This document shows, one piece after another, positions 56,021 to 64,000 of a DNA stretch of 64,000 bases. The notes beneath the pieces are model-generated. The model had not been told where the DNA came from and searched no databases. It saw nothing but the letters and a program-made list of their open reading frames with translations. The stretch is from Apus apus. Taxonomy: Eukaryota; Chordata; Aves; Apodiformes; Apodidae. Each line of letters begins with the position of its first letter. Position 1 is the stretch's first letter. The stretch lies in the NCBI RefSeq assembly GCF_020740795.1, contig NC_067289.1, forward strand, positions 26,034,108 to 26,098,107, in the 5' to 3' direction. The translations under genes and the position numbers were made by a program.

Positions 56021-56267
56021 ACCACTCTCCTGCAAACTCCCATCCGATACAGCAGGTAAACAAAATAGAAGATTATTTCACGAATCATCAGCAGACACTT
56101 CCTGGCACCCCACACTGTATTGGCATCAGTGTTTAAGTTAAAAGTCCCAGTTCAGATGTGCAATTCTCCAGGCTGGACGCCCCGGCACAACCACCCGACT
56201 TTGCATAGAGATCCTGGGGAGGGGCGGCGGGGCAGGGCGGGCTCCGCGCCGCGCTCCGCACGCGTGG

Positions 56268-56342
56268 CCCGGGCAGGGCTCCCGGCTGGCCCGGCTGTCC
56301 CGGGCAGGGCTCCCGGCTGTCCCGGGCAGGGCTCCCGGCTGT
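56268..56342. repeat. 22-bp GC-rich tandem repeat just 3' of RAP2B CDS
   Basis: The unit CCCGGGCAGGGCTCCCGGCTG starts at 56,268, 56,299 and 56,321. The last two are spaced 22 bp, and the first is separated by an extra 9-bp partial copy (CCCGGCTGT). It lies 340-410 nt past the stop codon on the gene strand, so it probably belongs to the 3' UTR. Each unit contains CCCGGG and CCGGGAG-like palindromic elements able to form GC-rich hairpins. Confidence 0.85.
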
Positions 56343-56678
56343 GCTCCGCTCCTCCCGGCAGGCCGGGCCGCTCCTCGCCGAAGCCTTCCTCCCCGGTGCC
56401 CGCTGCCAGCGCGGGGCAGCGGCCCGCGGCAAAGACACCGACAGGAAATATGCCACGATCAAGACTGGACGAAACGTACAACGCCGAAAAAAAAGCCACA
56501 TTTCCAACACGATTACAGTTTTTTTTTTTCCCCCCGATTATTTTGTTTGCTTGCGGTTCGTTGCGTTTTTTTTGTCGGTTTGTGTTCGCTTTCCTCTCTC
56601 TCTGTCTCTCCCCGTGTCTCCCCCGCGGCCGCCCCGCCGCGCCCGCAGCCAGCCCGGCCCGCAGCCCGGCCCGCAGCC

Positions 56679-57230
56679 TCAGAGGATGGCGCAGGAGGAG
56701 CAGCACTGCTCGTCCCCGTTGGGCTGCGAGGCGTAGTTCATCTGCCTGACGATCTCCGCGAAGAGCTCGTCCACCGAGGCTTTGTTTTTGGCCGAGGTCT
56801 CCATGAAGGGGCAGCTCCACTCCTCGGCCAGGGCTTTGCCCTCCCCGAAGGAGACCTCCCGCTCGCCCTCCAGGTCCACCTTGTTGCCCACCAGGATCAT
56901 GGGCACCCTCTCGTACCTCTTCACCCGGATGATCTGGTCCCGCATGGGCTTGATGTCCTGGAAGCTCTGCTGGTTCACCAGGCTGTAGACCAGGATGAAG
57001 CCCTGCCCGTTCTTGATGTAGAGGTCCCGCATGGAGGCGAACTGCTCGGTGCCCGCCGTGTCCAGGATCTCCAGCACCGACGGCGAGGAATCCACCTCGA
57101 TCTCCTTGCGGTAGAAGTCCTCGATGGTGGGGTCATACTTTTCGATGAAGGAGCCCGTCACGAACTGGACGGTGAGGGCGGACTTGCCCACGCCGCCCGA
57201 GCCCAGCACCACCACCTTGTACTCCCGCAT
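56679..57230 (-). CDS. RAP2B: RAP2B, Ras-related small GTPase Rap-2b (single-exon gene)
   Basis: The 183-codon ORF encodes a complete Rap2-family GTPase, a GDP/GTP switch on plasma and endosomal membranes that in mammals signals to effectors such as TNIK/MAP4K4-type kinases and PLC-epsilon. Visible motifs are the P-loop GSGGVGKS (residues 10-17), switch [10 protein letters not shown] (32-40) with the Rap2-typical Phe39, DTAGTEQF (57-64) with Thr61 where Ras has Gln, NKVD (116-119) and SAK (145-147). The tail has Cys176-Cys177, likely palmitoylated, and a terminal CAIL box whose Leu predicts geranylgeranylation. Length equals the family norm and there is no intron, as in mammalian RAP2B. The [10 protein letters not shown] segment (129-138) and C-terminus favour RAP2B over RAP2A or RAP2C. 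From memory the human box is CVIL, so CAIL is a conservative change. The start was chosen because MREYK is the invariant family N-terminus, with G at -3; the frame stays open 68 codons upstream without homology. The stop is TGA. Confidence 0.98.
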   Translation of the reverse strand: MREYKVVVLGSGGVGKSALTVQFVTGSFIEKYDPTIEDFYRKEIEVDSSPSVLEILDTAGTEQFASMRDLYIKNGQGFILVYSLVNQQSFQDIKPMRDQIIRVKRYERVPMILVGNKVDLEGEREVSFGEGKALAEEWSCPFMETSAKNKASVDELFAEIVRQMNYASQPNGDEQCCSSCAIL

Positions 57231-57620
57231 GGCTCCCGGCGCGCCGCCTCCCCTGCCTCCCGCTCGGGGCTGCCGCTTCCCTCCCGCCCTCGCGGCGGGC
57301 GGAGAGAGGGCGGGCGGCGGGGAGGGCAGCAGGGAGGGCGGGCAGCAGCAGGGAGGGCGGGCAGCAGCAGGGAGAGGCGCTGCCTGGCGCCGCGCGGGGC
57401 CCGCCGGGGCGGGGAAGGGGCGGCCGCGCCTCACGGAGCCGAGCGGGCCCAGCCCCGGCGCTGGGCAGCGCCAAGCCCCGGGGGCGGGCGGCGGCGGCGG
57501 CGGGGCGGGACCAGCGAGGAGGAGGAGGAGGAGGAGGCCGGGGGGAAGGGGAGCGCGGTGCGGCAGTGCCGCTGCCGGCCCCGGCCCATTGGCTCCGGCC
57601 GCCGCCCGCCCCCATGGCCT
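57231..57620 (-). promoter_or_regulatory. RAP2B: RAP2B 5' UTR and proximal CpG-island promoter
   Basis: Directly upstream of the RAP2B start the sequence is extremely GC- and CpG-rich. It has several GC boxes (GGGGCGGG-type, for example near 57,479-57,510) and a CCAAT box on the gene strand at 57,588-57,592, inside GAGCCAATGGG, about 360 bp from the ATG. No TATA box is evident. GGC and GAG trinucleotide runs occur at 57,486-57,503 and 57,517-57,537. This is the usual architecture of a broad, TATA-less housekeeping-type promoter. The exact transcription start cannot be fixed from sequence. The boundary between 5' UTR and promoter is inferred. Confidence 0.75.
57319..57374. repeat. GC-rich 19-bp tandem repeat in RAP2B 5' UTR/promoter
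   Basis: The unit GGGAGGGCGGGCAGCAGCA occurs in two exact adjacent copies starting at 57,332 and 57,351, flanked by degenerate partial copies (from 57,319, and ending near 57,374). It lies 90-145 bp upstream of the RAP2B start codon, so it is probably transcribed. On the gene strand it is C/T-rich. Such short repeats are length-variable, so the 5' UTR length may differ between individuals. Confidence 0.8.
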
Positions 57621-58260
57621 CCCGGCGGCGGGAGGCCGCGCGCAGCGCCCCGCCCCGCTCCTCGGGCCCCGCCGCCCGCAGGGAGCGGGGGATGCGGGAG
57701 GGAGTCCGTGTCCCGGCTGCAGACCGCGGCCTCCTCAGGGAACGGGGAGGATTTGGGCGCAGCCCGAGCCCCCCCACCAGGGAGTCCCTGGAGGGAGCGG
57801 CGGGCTCCCCTCAGGAGCGGGCGGGCTCACGGAACCGCGCTGGCCCCGGCTTGCGGGTTTTCGGGGGTGCGGTGCCGTGCCCCCCGGGAGACCGGCAGCG
57901 CCAGGCCCCCTGCCCTGACCCTTTATCGGCGGAGGGCACGGCCCGCTTATCTCCTCAGCGCGGGCCCTCCCGCCCCTATCGGCCCTGGGCAGGGGACCCG
58001 CCGCCCCTGACGGCCGGGCCGGGCCGGGCTGCCGGGCCTCCCGCTCCCCGAGGCTGCCCCGGGCCTCCCGCTCCCCGAGGCTGCCCCGGGACCCCCCCCG
58101 AGGCTGCCCCGGGACCCCCCCCCGAGGCTGCCCCGGGACCCCCCCCGAGGCTGCCCCGGGACCCCCCCCCGAGGCTGCCCCGGGACCCCCCCCGAGGCTG
58201 CCCCGGGACCCCCCCCGAGGCTGCCCCGGGACCCCCCCGGGCGCTCGGCGGCATTTCTGC
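57621..58260. other. CpG island upstream of RAP2B (distal part)
   Basis: The promoter CpG island continues past the proximal promoter to about 58,260, where base composition drops abruptly to ordinary values. CpG dinucleotides and GC boxes are dense throughout. Several long overlapping ORFs on both strands here are GC artefacts with arginine-, proline- and alanine-rich translations and no domain. A divergent (plus-strand) transcript could start here, as is common at CpG-island promoters, but the sequence gives no proof. Confidence 0.7.
58029..58239. repeat. Eight-copy ~23-bp minisatellite upstream of RAP2B
   Basis: The core GAGGCTGCCCCGGG followed by a C-run recurs with starts at 58,050, 58,077, 58,100, 58,124, 58,147, 58,171, 58,194 and 58,217 (periods 27, 23, 24, 23, 24, 23, 23). 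The first copy carries a longer CCTCCCGCTCCCC spacer, and a partial copy precedes it. Copies differ mainly in C-run length. The minus strand has repeated runs of seven or more G and could form G-quadruplexes; the plus strand is i-motif prone. It lies 0.8-1.0 kb upstream of the RAP2B start within the CpG island. Confidence 0.95.
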
Positions 58261-60169
58261 CCTTGCGGAGGCAGCAGGAGGGGAGCCCACAGGCTGAGAG
58301 GCCCTGGCCATGGCAGCTCAGAACATCAGCAGCTCCTGAGGAGCCCCTTCCAGGACACCCCAGCTTCTGTATCCTCCCTGTCTGCCTGGAGGGTCAGGAC
58401 CGGCTGATCCTTCAGGCTGAAGACGTGGCAAGTGCCAGGTGCTGATGCTGTTTGCACTTCGTGGCCTGCAAGCAGCAGTTTAGCCTGGTCAGGTCAGATA
58501 CGGGACTGGCTAGTTGCTAGTGTTTGTAGAAGTCTTTATGTGGAATTCCTATCAATCAGACATTCCTTTCAAGAAAATATCATTAGTTATGTTGGCATCC
58601 TCCACCCTTTGCTTGTATATCCTACCCAGTTCTCTACTGTTCTTGGTGTTTATTCAAGTCGTTGTGGCATGTAGGTCCTTTCTACACCACCTTCACAAAC
58701 CTAACTTAAAACACAGCACTTGGGGAAGCAGGCCATTGTAGACAAACACAAAAGGATTTGAAATAAGCTTTGTAAGCAGCATTCTGTTGTTACCAAACAG
58801 TTTTCACAGAGACTAAATTCTACCTAAATTATTTTTCCAGAATCCACTGTGGAGATTCACTCCACTGGATCTAGCTGGACTGCACTGCCATGGTCACCTC
58901 TGGCGAGTACTGCTTTTCTGCTGATCCTCTGGTGAGTACCACAGCTCTGGTGATCTGCTGTCGTCAGGAGCTTAAACTAACCCCTTCTGCTATTGCCTGT
59001 ATTGTCTTTGCGAATGAAGCCTCTCCTCAAGTGCACAAACGTTGCATTCCATCAGCCTCGCTGTGGAGCGAGCAACTGTTTAAACTGTTTCTGCTGAAAA
59101 CACCCGAGTCTTGCTGTGACTTCCAATAAGGGATGGCACCTTCCCTTTGGATGGAATCATTGTGGTGGGCCATGACTTTCTGAAATATACAGTGTCTGGA
59201 ACCTGGCAGTCCCCATATTCAGTTTGGAGGTGTGGCTGTGCCTGTACCTGTTTGTTGAGAGCCCTCAGGTGGGATGCTGCTCTGCCTGGCTGCTCCCAGG
59301 TGCACAGTCTTCTCACTCACCTGTGAAATTAATCAGCTGCAGGCTGATCTGCAGCTAGGTCGAGGTGCTGTACAGATCAGTGTGGAGATTGATCAGGTAT
59401 TTTATATTATACTGAATCCTGAGGGCTGGGCTGGGGCTGTCTCTCTATTCTAGACTCTGCCTGCTAACCATATTGCCCTTAACTTGTGCCAGACCTGTAG
59501 GCCGGTTGTTTTTTTTTTTTCCAGAGCAGTACTGCAGTTCTCTGAAGCAGTGAAGATGACCTCTACCTGTACTTTTAAAATCATACTCCATCTATAAGTT
59601 TCCTTTTAAGCACTGCTCAACCTGTGCATAGGCAAGCTTGGACGTTGGGTTTGGAAACAAAATAGCTGAGCTCACTGTGAGGCTTTTAAGTCCTTTCCCC
59701 ACCTCTTCCTGTTTCTCAATTCACTGTCCCCCTGATTCCCCCTTCCAGGAAGACTCTGGAGGCAGAGCACATCACCTGCTGACAGGGCACTCCCACCTTC
59801 CTGTAAGCCAGCCAAAACCAGTCACCAGCCAGCAAGAGCTTGCAAAGTTAGCTTTAAAAATAGCTGCAAAAGTTGGTTGAAAGGCCATGGCATCACTGCA
59901 AAAATATTTATGTTTTTGTTCTGCTGACACACTTTGCTTATGCTGCTCTGAGGCTTTGGGCACTGTGTGGGTTTTTACAGCAAACCCACCTCCATGTTCC
60001 TGACATTGCACTTTCCCCTAACATGGCAGTAGCTGATCTTATAAATACCAAACAATTGTAATGTTGATTTAAATCCAATCTTTTAAATCCCAATCAACCG
60101 TTGAGTTGTGGTGTGGATACTTATACAGTGACAGATTAAAATTACTCTGTTTTTTTTCATCCTAGCCTA

Positions 60170-60335
60170 TGCTATTAATTGCTGCTGTTTCTGAAGAAGG
60201 AAATATATCATGATCCAAGTAACTAATTATATTTACACTGTTGATTTTAATTATGGAATATTTTTTCTTAAGTCCCAGTCCTTTACTGCATCTATTAATT
60301 TATTCTCGCTTGCTACCAGCCAGTTAATTAGTTAA
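60170..60335. promoter_or_regulatory. Cluster of homeodomain-type TAATTA sites
   Basis: Three TAATTA hexamers (60,224-60,229, 60,248-60,253 and 60,325-60,330) plus two ATTAAT sites (60,173 and 60,293) fall within about 160 bp, one inside GTTAATTAGTTAAT. Homeodomain factors bind such cores. The position, 3 kb upstream of RAP2B, fits a distal enhancer, but AT-rich DNA produces such motifs by chance. Confidence 0.3.
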
Positions 60336-63300
60336 TCTGCAGTACTGCTTTTAGAAATTAGGAGTCCATGAAGTAATGGCAAGGAGTCTGAGGGAAGTAA
60401 CTAAAAGCAGCAAGTCTGGTTTTGTTAGAAATTAATTTTCTGTGCATGACTACAGACCACTAAGGGGACCTGCCAGCTGAAAAGGTTGAAAATCCTTGGC
60501 CAAGGGCTTAGATGTTTAAGTTAAATAAATCACAAGAGTATTCAGCATATCATTTTTGAATTATGAAGCACCTTGTATTGGGCTGTTGTACTTCCTGACT
60601 GGTACTGTGGTTTATACTCTCAGGAATTAATGAAAATTGTCCTGAAACAAACTCAGTTTGGACAACATGGAAGCATTACAATTCAGCAGAATCCACCCAA
60701 AATATAATTATCATACAGCTGGCAGTATTAATTTGATTTTCAAAACAATCAAGCATATTTCAAAACCAATTTCAAGATTATTTGATACTATCTTGGAAAT
60801 GTCAAAATTTAAATAAGCTGAAAAGCATAGATTTGGTTACTAAGCAGTTTACCACACAGTATTTACATATATAACTAACTTCTACTGTGTTAACTCTGCT
60901 CATTCAGTAGAATCACTCATACAAGCTAAGATTATTTCCTTGCATCATAGTAATTAGCTTCTGCTGCTACAGTTGCCTTTGTACAAGTACCAGGATCCTA
61001 GAACGATAAAGCAGTGTGGGGTTGGCTTTTTGGTTTTAGGTTGTGGGTTTGTGTTTTTTTTTCACTTATTATAGGCAACAACTAAACTTCGATGTAGCTT
61101 AAATCAGTAACAGATGTGATATCCAAAATCCTTCAGTACCATGAAAGCTTATAAATGTCTGATAACAAGATTTAATGCTATAAGAATAGGTAAAGATCTC
61201 CTGGTGTTACTGCAGGGACCTTCTAACCAGCTCCTCTGGCAGTCCTTCTTTAAAGAGGCACAAACCACTTACAGCTCTGGGATTAGCTCCCAGACAGGGT
61301 TGGTGTTAGCAAAGGGGAATATACCCTCCTGAGGTCTGGTTAAGGACCACTGAGCTTTTTTTGATGGGAATTCTGTAGAAAAACTGTGCTGTAGCTGTGG
61401 AAAAGGAGGATGATGTGAGCAGTGGGTTGAGCTGCAGGGTACACCCCGTGTGGCTTCTGAATTTTGGAAGGCCTGAGCTTCTGTAAATGAAACACAGCTG
61501 GAATCTGTAGGAGATGTGTGGCTTTGATTAGAGTAGATGCTTTGAAAATATCATCATCATCATTTCCTAACATATATGTTACATTTATGTAACACCTTGC
61601 CTCCCAAGATGAAGATGCAGTTCCACGTACTTTGTTCCCTCCTTTTCTCTGTGGCAGCGGTGACTGATGGACTTGATACCCTGCTTTGCTCTCAGGTGTA
61701 GAGCAGCAGCTTGTAGGTCCATGGTGTAAGGATCACAGCAATCAGCTGCTCTGGGGTGGGAAAAGGCCCTTCAGGAGTGGGTTCTGCTTAACTGCTTATG
61801 GGCCACTGGGGCCAAATGAGAAAAGCTCAATAGCGAATTGATCCTCGTTTCAGCAGAACTAAAGGGTGCAAGAATGTCTCAATTCATCACTGCTGCTGAG
61901 AAAATCCTGAGTAAAGTCATGGCCTAGGAATACTGCATGCAGCCATTGTACTTCCCAATAGCTGGAATGTTCCCTGGATATAACAGAGAGATGTTACAGT
62001 TCAGTTAAGTTTTAATAACTTAACTGGTTCATAATCCAATATAAAACAATTAAACTGAGAAGATTCAGTATCGATTCTGTCACTCCCCTACTGTTAGTGT
62101 GTGACATTAATGTTAGCAGTAAACCTTCAGGCAAAGGGAGAATAATTACTGAGGGGAAACTAAGAAGATAAAGCAATCTCAAAGAGTTCAAGGTACAGAA
62201 TTACACTAGGTGTTTTCTGGCACTGCACAGATCTGGAGAAATTTTTCAGTGTTTATTCAGTATATGATTTGAGCAAGTTTTCTGGGCCTGAGTTAGTTTT
62301 TAATTCAGTGGTGTACAAAGAAGTCTATATTTTGGATTCACCAGCAGGATGATTTAGGTTGGTTGGGGTTCCTTTCATGGGAGTTGAGGAAGGAGAAGGT
62401 GACCTGAGCACAAACATTGACTTACTTGCATGTTGAGGTATTTGCAAGCTTTAATAACTGATAAACAATAGCATTTTTAAGGTTTTTGTGTGGATATTAG
62501 ATCAAGAGGAGCCCCTCTCTCCTCTTTAATAGTAGCAAGGAGTGGTTTTGGTTACATTTGTCACAACACTGTATAACAGTATTGGCACTGACATTCCCTG
62601 TGCCTCTCTTCTGAAAAAGTTACCTTAGCTTTACTAATTTAATTGGGGCTGCTCCTGTTGGATAGTGGTAGTATACTCAGCACTGTGCAAGAGAGGAACT
62701 CAGTCCTCAGCCCTAAACATTTGCTGGCAAGCTTTAACCAAAAATCAGCAAGAAAGCTTTATGTGGTGGGTACAAACATGTAACAGTGGAAGCAGCTGAC
62801 TGCTTGTGAAAATCTGTCCACATCCTGGCAATGGGGGGTTGAAGATCTCTGCCCTATCTTTACTTCTCCTATTTAATTCTTCCTCTTTCCCATACAAGTA
62901 ACCCTAAATTCTGATGAGAAGGTAATGAAATATGTTGCTATAATTAAGTGTTCTGCTCTCATGCTCTGCCCAGAAAGCTCTGCAAAAAGCTGCATGGTTC
63001 TGTGTCCAGGTGACGTGGATGTTTATAACAGTGCACTTCCTTTTCTGCATCCCAGAAGATTCATATTTAAAAGAGAAAAGACCTTTCAAAACTCTTCATA
63101 AAAAATAATCTGGCATCCCAACAGTAATTAAATATAATTAACTTGTCTGCACCTTGAGTTACTGTTGGTAATTCTCTGTGTGAATACGTATCTGAAGCAA
63201 GCCTGCCTCATGGCTGTTTATCTTAATCCAGGGGCATGAGGTATTGTTATTCTAGAATCCAAATGTCTCCAGATGGAGCTAAATGAGATAGTCAGTCAGG

Positions 63301-63398
63301 GTGATTCCAGGGGTAGGCTCGTTTTAGTGTAAGTGAAACTGTTCCATCTGCTCTACACCCAGACAATCAGAAAGGAACTGATAAGACAAATTGTTCAG

Positions 63399-63476
63399 TG
63401 AGTCAGGCCAAAGGTGCTGCCAGCGCTGTCATTGGATGTGTTTGCAGTGGGATGAGCTGGTTTCTCCCCTGACTCA
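63399..63476. promoter_or_regulatory. Two consensus AP-1 sites
   Basis: TGAGTCA at 63,399-63,405 and TGACTCA at 63,470-63,476 are the same AP-1 (TRE) heptamer on opposite strands, 71 bp apart. A further partial site (CGAGTCATC) lies near 63,533. With the kB-like site 160 bp on, this resembles an inducible enhancer, but the function is inferred from motifs alone. Confidence 0.35.
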
Positions 63477-63580
63477 ACCAGCTGAGCGTCTCCCTTTGCC
63501 AGCCACCTCCTGAGCAGGAGCTGCTCTCTCTGCCGAGTCATCCTTTTCCGTGGCTCCTCAGCCAGGCTGTGGGCGCGGCT

Positions 63581-63646
63581 CCGGGAAACCTGGCCCCTCC
63601 GGGAAACCTGGCCCCTCCGGGAAACCTGGCCCCTCCGGGACTTCCC
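63581..63646. repeat. 18-bp tandem repeat (three exact copies) ending in a kB-like site
   Basis: The unit CCGGGAAACCTGGCCCCT is repeated exactly at 63,581, 63,599 and 63,617. It is followed by a partial copy that becomes GGGACTTCCC at 63,637-63,646, a perfect match to the NF-kB consensus GGGRNNYYCC. Local GC is well above its surroundings. Confidence 0.85.
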
Positions 63647-64000
63647 GCCGCACTGAGGCTCAGACGCAGAATACTCCGGTTTGGTTTTTCAAGAGATAAT
63701 AGCAGCTGCTGGTGGGTGTAAATAAAATATAAGGAAGAGGGGAAGAAAAAATGACACATGCACAGAAGAAAAAGGTTCATTATTTCCATCAAGCCTCCTG
63801 CCAGAGATCTTATCACTTGAAAAAATAGCCTGTGCTGCCAGAACTGGTTACTTACCATCTCACTTGAATTTGTGTCATCCTGCCGCTTTGGTTTTCTTTA
63901 CAGAAGATGTGTTCAACAGCATGTTTGTATCCCACTCCTAGATGTGATGTTCAGAGTCCAATTATACGTCATTGCCAAAGTTCACATTATTCGTGTTCTT

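Larger units (their letters stand above)
52790..56678 (-). other. RAP2B: Probable RAP2B 3' UTR (extent uncertain)
   Basis: Downstream of the RAP2B stop on the minus strand there is no other gene. Reading down the gene strand, the first canonical AATAAA hexamer I find is at 52,815-52,810, which would give a 3' UTR of about 3.9 kb. An ATTAAA variant lies earlier at 54,319-54,314 (about 2.4 kb). The stretch has no recognisable interspersed repeats. On the gene strand it contains GU- and U-rich tracts (complement of 55,930-56,020) and a run of about 19 A (complement of 55,103-55,121). The assignment is inference from position and signals only. Confidence 0.4.
58261..64000. other. Upstream flank of RAP2B, no gene recognised
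   Basis: Composition returns to AT-rich and only short fortuitous ORFs are present. P2RY1, the upstream neighbour of RAP2B in mammals, is a single-exon receptor gene whose coding sequence would be obvious; it is not seen here. A possible small exon (58,841-58,931, plus) is discussed as a finding. Confidence 0.55.

Noticed and set aside
56547-58010. 487-codon plus-strand ORF across the RAP2B locus
   Set aside because: It is the antisense shadow of the RAP2B CDS and its CpG-island flanks. The translation is Pro/Arg/Gly/Ala-rich with no domain, while the minus strand encodes a perfectly conserved GTPase.
58029-58239. Regularly spaced repeats resembling a CRISPR array
   Set aside because: The units are directly contiguous with only variable C-runs between them, there are no unique spacers or cas genes, and the genome is eukaryotic. 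It is a minisatellite.
57124-58297. Other long ORFs in the RAP2B CpG island (both strands)
   Set aside because: GC-rich, CpG-dense DNA has few stop codons. These frames overlap one another, cross the C-rich minisatellite and show no recognisable protein features.
1-64000. P2RY1 or ARHGEF26, the mammalian neighbours of RAP2B
   Set aside because: No open frame resembles a seven-transmembrane receptor or the large first coding exon of ARHGEF26, so both are presumably outside the window.
1-64000. tRNA, rRNA, endogenous retrovirus or DNA-transposon sequences
   Set aside because: No tRNA B-box/A-box pair, paired LTRs, retroviral gene motifs or terminal inverted repeats were recognised by eye. A Dfam/RepeatMasker or tRNAscan run could still find diverged copies.

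Overview
This is a gene-poor vertebrate nuclear window, most likely from a bird. Four LINE fragments have the sequence and 3' end structure of CR1, the dominant retrotransposon of birds (also present in turtles and crocodilians). Interspersed repeats are sparse, and no Alu- or L1-like repeats were recognised. The single recognisable gene is an intronless, GC-rich RAP2B. No bacterial operons, CRISPR arrays, rRNA or tRNA genes and no intact virus were recognised.

Layout. (1) 1-19,700 is AT-rich non-coding DNA with no gene I can support. It holds a few motif-dense patches that could be conserved enhancers (about 3,140-3,300, 9,600-9,660 and 15,890-15,960). (2) 19,700-20,520 is an isolated CpG island far from RAP2B. 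It has a G-rich minisatellite, a YY1-like site and a perfect 32-bp tandem duplication that carries one CCAAT box per copy; it looks like the promoter of a transcript not resolved here, probably non-coding. (3) 20,520-52,800 is intergenic, with CR1 fragments near 24.76, 26.94, 32.48 and 43.95 kb, some simple repeats and scattered short ORFs that look random. (4) 52,800-58,240 is the RAP2B locus on the minus strand: a probable long 3' UTR, a 183-codon uninterrupted CDS (56,679-57,230), and a CpG-island promoter with GC boxes and a CCAAT box. Upstream is an eight-copy 23-bp minisatellite at about -0.8 to -1.0 kb. (5) 58,240-64,000 is AT-rich upstream intergenic DNA, with a cluster of homeodomain-type TAATTA sites (60.2-60.3 kb) and a small AP-1/NF-kB-like cluster with an 18-bp tandem repeat (63.4-63.65 kb).

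How it works together. RAP2B is a membrane-anchored Ras-family GTPase and its only visible partners here are cis-regulatory. In mammals the gene sits between P2RY1 and ARHGEF26 with large intergenic spaces, and neither neighbour's coding sequence was recognised here, so the window may be the regulatory desert around RAP2B. I found no convincing new biological system. The most interesting items are the orphan CpG island with duplicated NF-Y sites, the clustering of G-rich minisatellites around both CpG islands, and a few compact transcription-factor motif clusters.
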